DNA from: an uncultured Oscillospiraceae bacterium
Lineage (GTDB): Bacteria; Bacillota; Clostridia; Oscillospirales; Ruminococcaceae
Length of the DNA: 12,924 nt
Direction: 5' to 3'
Assembly: GCA_910577365.1 (NCBI GenBank)
Contig: CAJTMU010000064.1
Span: 1-12,924 of the forward strand
The notes beneath the pieces were generated by a model that was given only the letters and a program-made list of their open reading frames with translations, did no database searches and was not told the DNA's origin. Shown piece by piece: positions 11,444 to 12,924 of the stretch. The stretch's first letter is position 1; the number at the start of each line of letters is the position of its first letter. The position numbers were made by a program, and so were the translations under genes.

Positions 11444-12924
11444 GTGTCAAGATTAGAAAGGGCTGTGGCAAGCAGCGGCAATTATGCGTTTTCGATTGCC
11501 TTTAAATCAGGTTTTCCAGCTGAGATTCTTTCCGAATCTAATCCTTTCTCTGACAGCAATGAAGTAATTATGGGCGATATCATTCACCCCGATGATTATC
11601 AGCCTTTCTGCGAGATAATTAACGAAATTGTCAGTGGCAGAAGCGATGAGCTTAAAGCCCATGCGCGTATCAGAACAAATGACGGATACAGATGGTTTTA
11701 CATATCCGCAGCAGCAGAACGGAGCAAGGATAAAGTTCTGAGAGAAATTCTCGGCATGATGTTCGATGTTTCGGAATATCTCGACTGCGACTGCGACGAC
11801 GCGGTTCTTAAATTGTACCGCAGGAAAAGCGACGATTCCTTTGCCTCTGCGCGCGAAGAGCTTTCCATATCTGATATTCTCGGCTCTGATTACCTGTCGC
11901 GTATACAAAAGCCTTTTGTAGGCATCAAGGGGCTTTATTCAGCTATTGCCAAAAGCAATGGCAACATTGTGGCGGTCCCCGCAGGGCAGGACAAACGCAT
12001 AAATCTTAATAAAATGGATTTTCAGCGCAAAAAAAGCATTATTGTAAACCATACCGAGATCGCATCGTGGATAATCGCGGGTGACACCCAGGAAGCCGTG
12101 GACAATAACTCCCAGCTTCTTAATGTAATGGTGGAAACGGTTTCGGGTATAGCAAACTCTTATGTGGTGCTGGGTGGAGCAATGGAGGATTCCCAGAACG
12201 CCAACAGGCTGCTTGGACAGAATTTCGAAGATTCAATACTTATAAATAACGTCTATTCAATTATTCTGGAGAGCACCGATACAAGATCGGCTATCGGCAG
12301 AATAATTCCCCTTATAACAGGATATTTCGGACTGGCGGATATTTTGTACTTCTACGACGAGGTAAAACCCGCTGTGATGTATCGCTGGGACAGAAGCGGG
12401 CTTATGATCCCCGTGGTGAAAAACGCTATTGATACCGAGGATATAAAAAGAGAACTTGACTATAATGCAGTCGTTATATACGATGAAAAAACTTTGGGCT
12501 GCAACGTTGGGCAAAACAGAAGCTGTGCGCTTACGCGGACCTACCGCGGGGGAAAGAAAAGCGGGCTGGTGGTATTTGTCGCAAAAGACAGTGATAAAGA
12601 CTGGACAAACCGCGATCGAAAGCAGCTGAGGAGCATTACTCAGATACTTTCAACGGTAATTTTCAAGGCGCTTGCCGAAGAGGAGATTACCGAATTTCAG
12701 GAGCGGCTGCATAAGCTTGCATATTATGACTTCACCACCAATATCCCAAACCGCAGTATGTTTGAAAGGGATATGCAAAATGCGCTTGGAAGCGGCGGCA
12801 GCGGTGCGGTCATCGCGCTGGAAATAACAAATATGAAGCCTATCTCCGAAATTTTCAGCTGCGAATACGCGGACAATATCTTGAAAAGCTCAGCCGAATA
12901 TATCGAGGCTATTCCCTGCGGTTC
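11444..12924 (+). CDS. PAS-GAF-GGDEF signalling protein, N-terminal 493 codons (runs off right edge)
   Basis: The frame is open from a GTG start at 11444 to the end of the window. The start follows AGAGGTGA by 6 bases. Residues about 1-112 form a PAS/PAC domain, with the typical IIHPDDYQPF (46-55), RIRTNDGYRWF (75-85) and a C-terminal GMMFDVSEY. A DCDCDD stretch (114-119) follows, then an unrecognised sensor-like region at about 145-250. About 270-410 resembles a GAF domain (IIPLITGYFGLADILYFYD). A linker helix leads to a GGDEF domain from about 421: LHKLAYYDFTTNIPNRSMFERDM (422-444) corresponds to the usual AYHDPLTGLPNR start. ALEITNMKPIS (458-468) stands where D.DNFK.IN is expected, so the first metal-binding Asp is Glu. 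The GGDEF motif itself and any EAL domain lie beyond the window. No signal peptide or membrane helix is seen, so it is probably a cytoplasmic cyclic-di-nucleotide-related protein. The substitutions hint at a degenerate regulatory GGDEF. Confidence 0.82.
   Translation, partial: MSRLERAVASSGNYAFSIAFKSGFPAEILSESNPFSDSNEVIMGDIIHPDDYQPFCEIINEIVSGRSDELKAHARIRTNDGYRWFYISAAAERSKDKVLREILGMMFDVSEYLDCDCDDAVLKLYRRKSDDSFASAREELSISDILGSDYLSRIQKPFVGIKGLYSAIAKSNGNIVAVPAGQDKRINLNKMDFQRKKSIIVNHTEIASWIIAGDTQEAVDNNSQLLNVMVETVSGIANSYVVLGGAMEDSQNANRLLGQNFEDSILINNVYSIILESTDTRSAIGRIIPLITGYFGLADILYFYDEVKPAVMYRWDRSGLMIPVVKNAIDTEDIKRELDYNAVVIYDEKTLGCNVGQNRSCALTRTYRGGKKSGLVVFVAKDSDKDWTNRDRKQLRSITQILSTVIFKALAEEEITEFQERLHKLAYYDFTTNIPNRSMFERDMQNALGSGGSGAVIALEITNMKPISEIFSCEYADNILKSSAEYIEAIPCG

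Noticed and set aside
1..12924. CRISPR array, tRNA, rRNA, insertion sequence transposase, defence system
   Set aside because: No regularly spaced direct repeats, no tRNA- or rRNA-like stretches, and no transposase, nuclease or toxin motifs were seen in any plausible reading frame.

Overview
The window looks like a chromosomal segment of a low-to-moderate GC Gram-positive anaerobe of the class Clostridia, probably a Ruminococcaceae/Oscillospiraceae-type gut bacterium. This rests on a type II fatty-acid synthesis cluster with an AccB-type biotin carrier, strong AGGAGG-like ribosome binding sites, an oxygen-sensitive class I (4Fe-4S) fumarase subunit, and a PAS/GAF/GGDEF signalling protein. The taxon is an inference from protein style, not from a marker gene.

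Region 1 (1-3661, minus strand) is a fatty-acid operon read right to left: fabH (initiation), fabG (ketoreductase), fabF (elongation), then accB (biotin carboxyl carrier), which runs off the left edge. A near-consensus promoter (TTGACA, 17 nt, TAAAAT) lies upstream of fabH. fabD, which loads malonyl groups on ACP, is divergent on the plus strand (3876-4799). A palindromic element of about 160 bp sits between the promoter and fabD. No acpP or enoyl reductase gene is visible here.

Region 2 (5194-7771, plus) holds aroE and aroK, which overlap by four bases and catalyse two steps of the shikimate pathway, followed 29 bases later by an imidazolonepropionase-like amidohydrolase of unknown substrate. 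Region 3 (8070-8909) is a stand-alone class I fumarase alpha subunit with no beta-subunit gene next to it.

Region 4 (9368-10851) is an ECF sigma factor translationally coupled (TTGA overlap, TTG start) to a single-pass membrane protein that is probably its anti-sigma factor or sensor. Region 5 (11444 to the right edge) is the first 493 codons of a multidomain PAS / unknown / GAF / GGDEF protein, starting at GTG, with a good promoter and a 155-nt leader that can form alternative hairpins.

The gaps between genes are unusually long and rich in repeats. The gaps before aroE and before the fumarase gene carry colinear copies of one composite repeat, differing by insertions that contain inverted repeats. 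A piece of the same repeat also lies in the fabG-fabF gap. The gap before the GGDEF gene carries several strong stem-loops. These non-coding elements, rather than the housekeeping genes, are the least explained part of the window.
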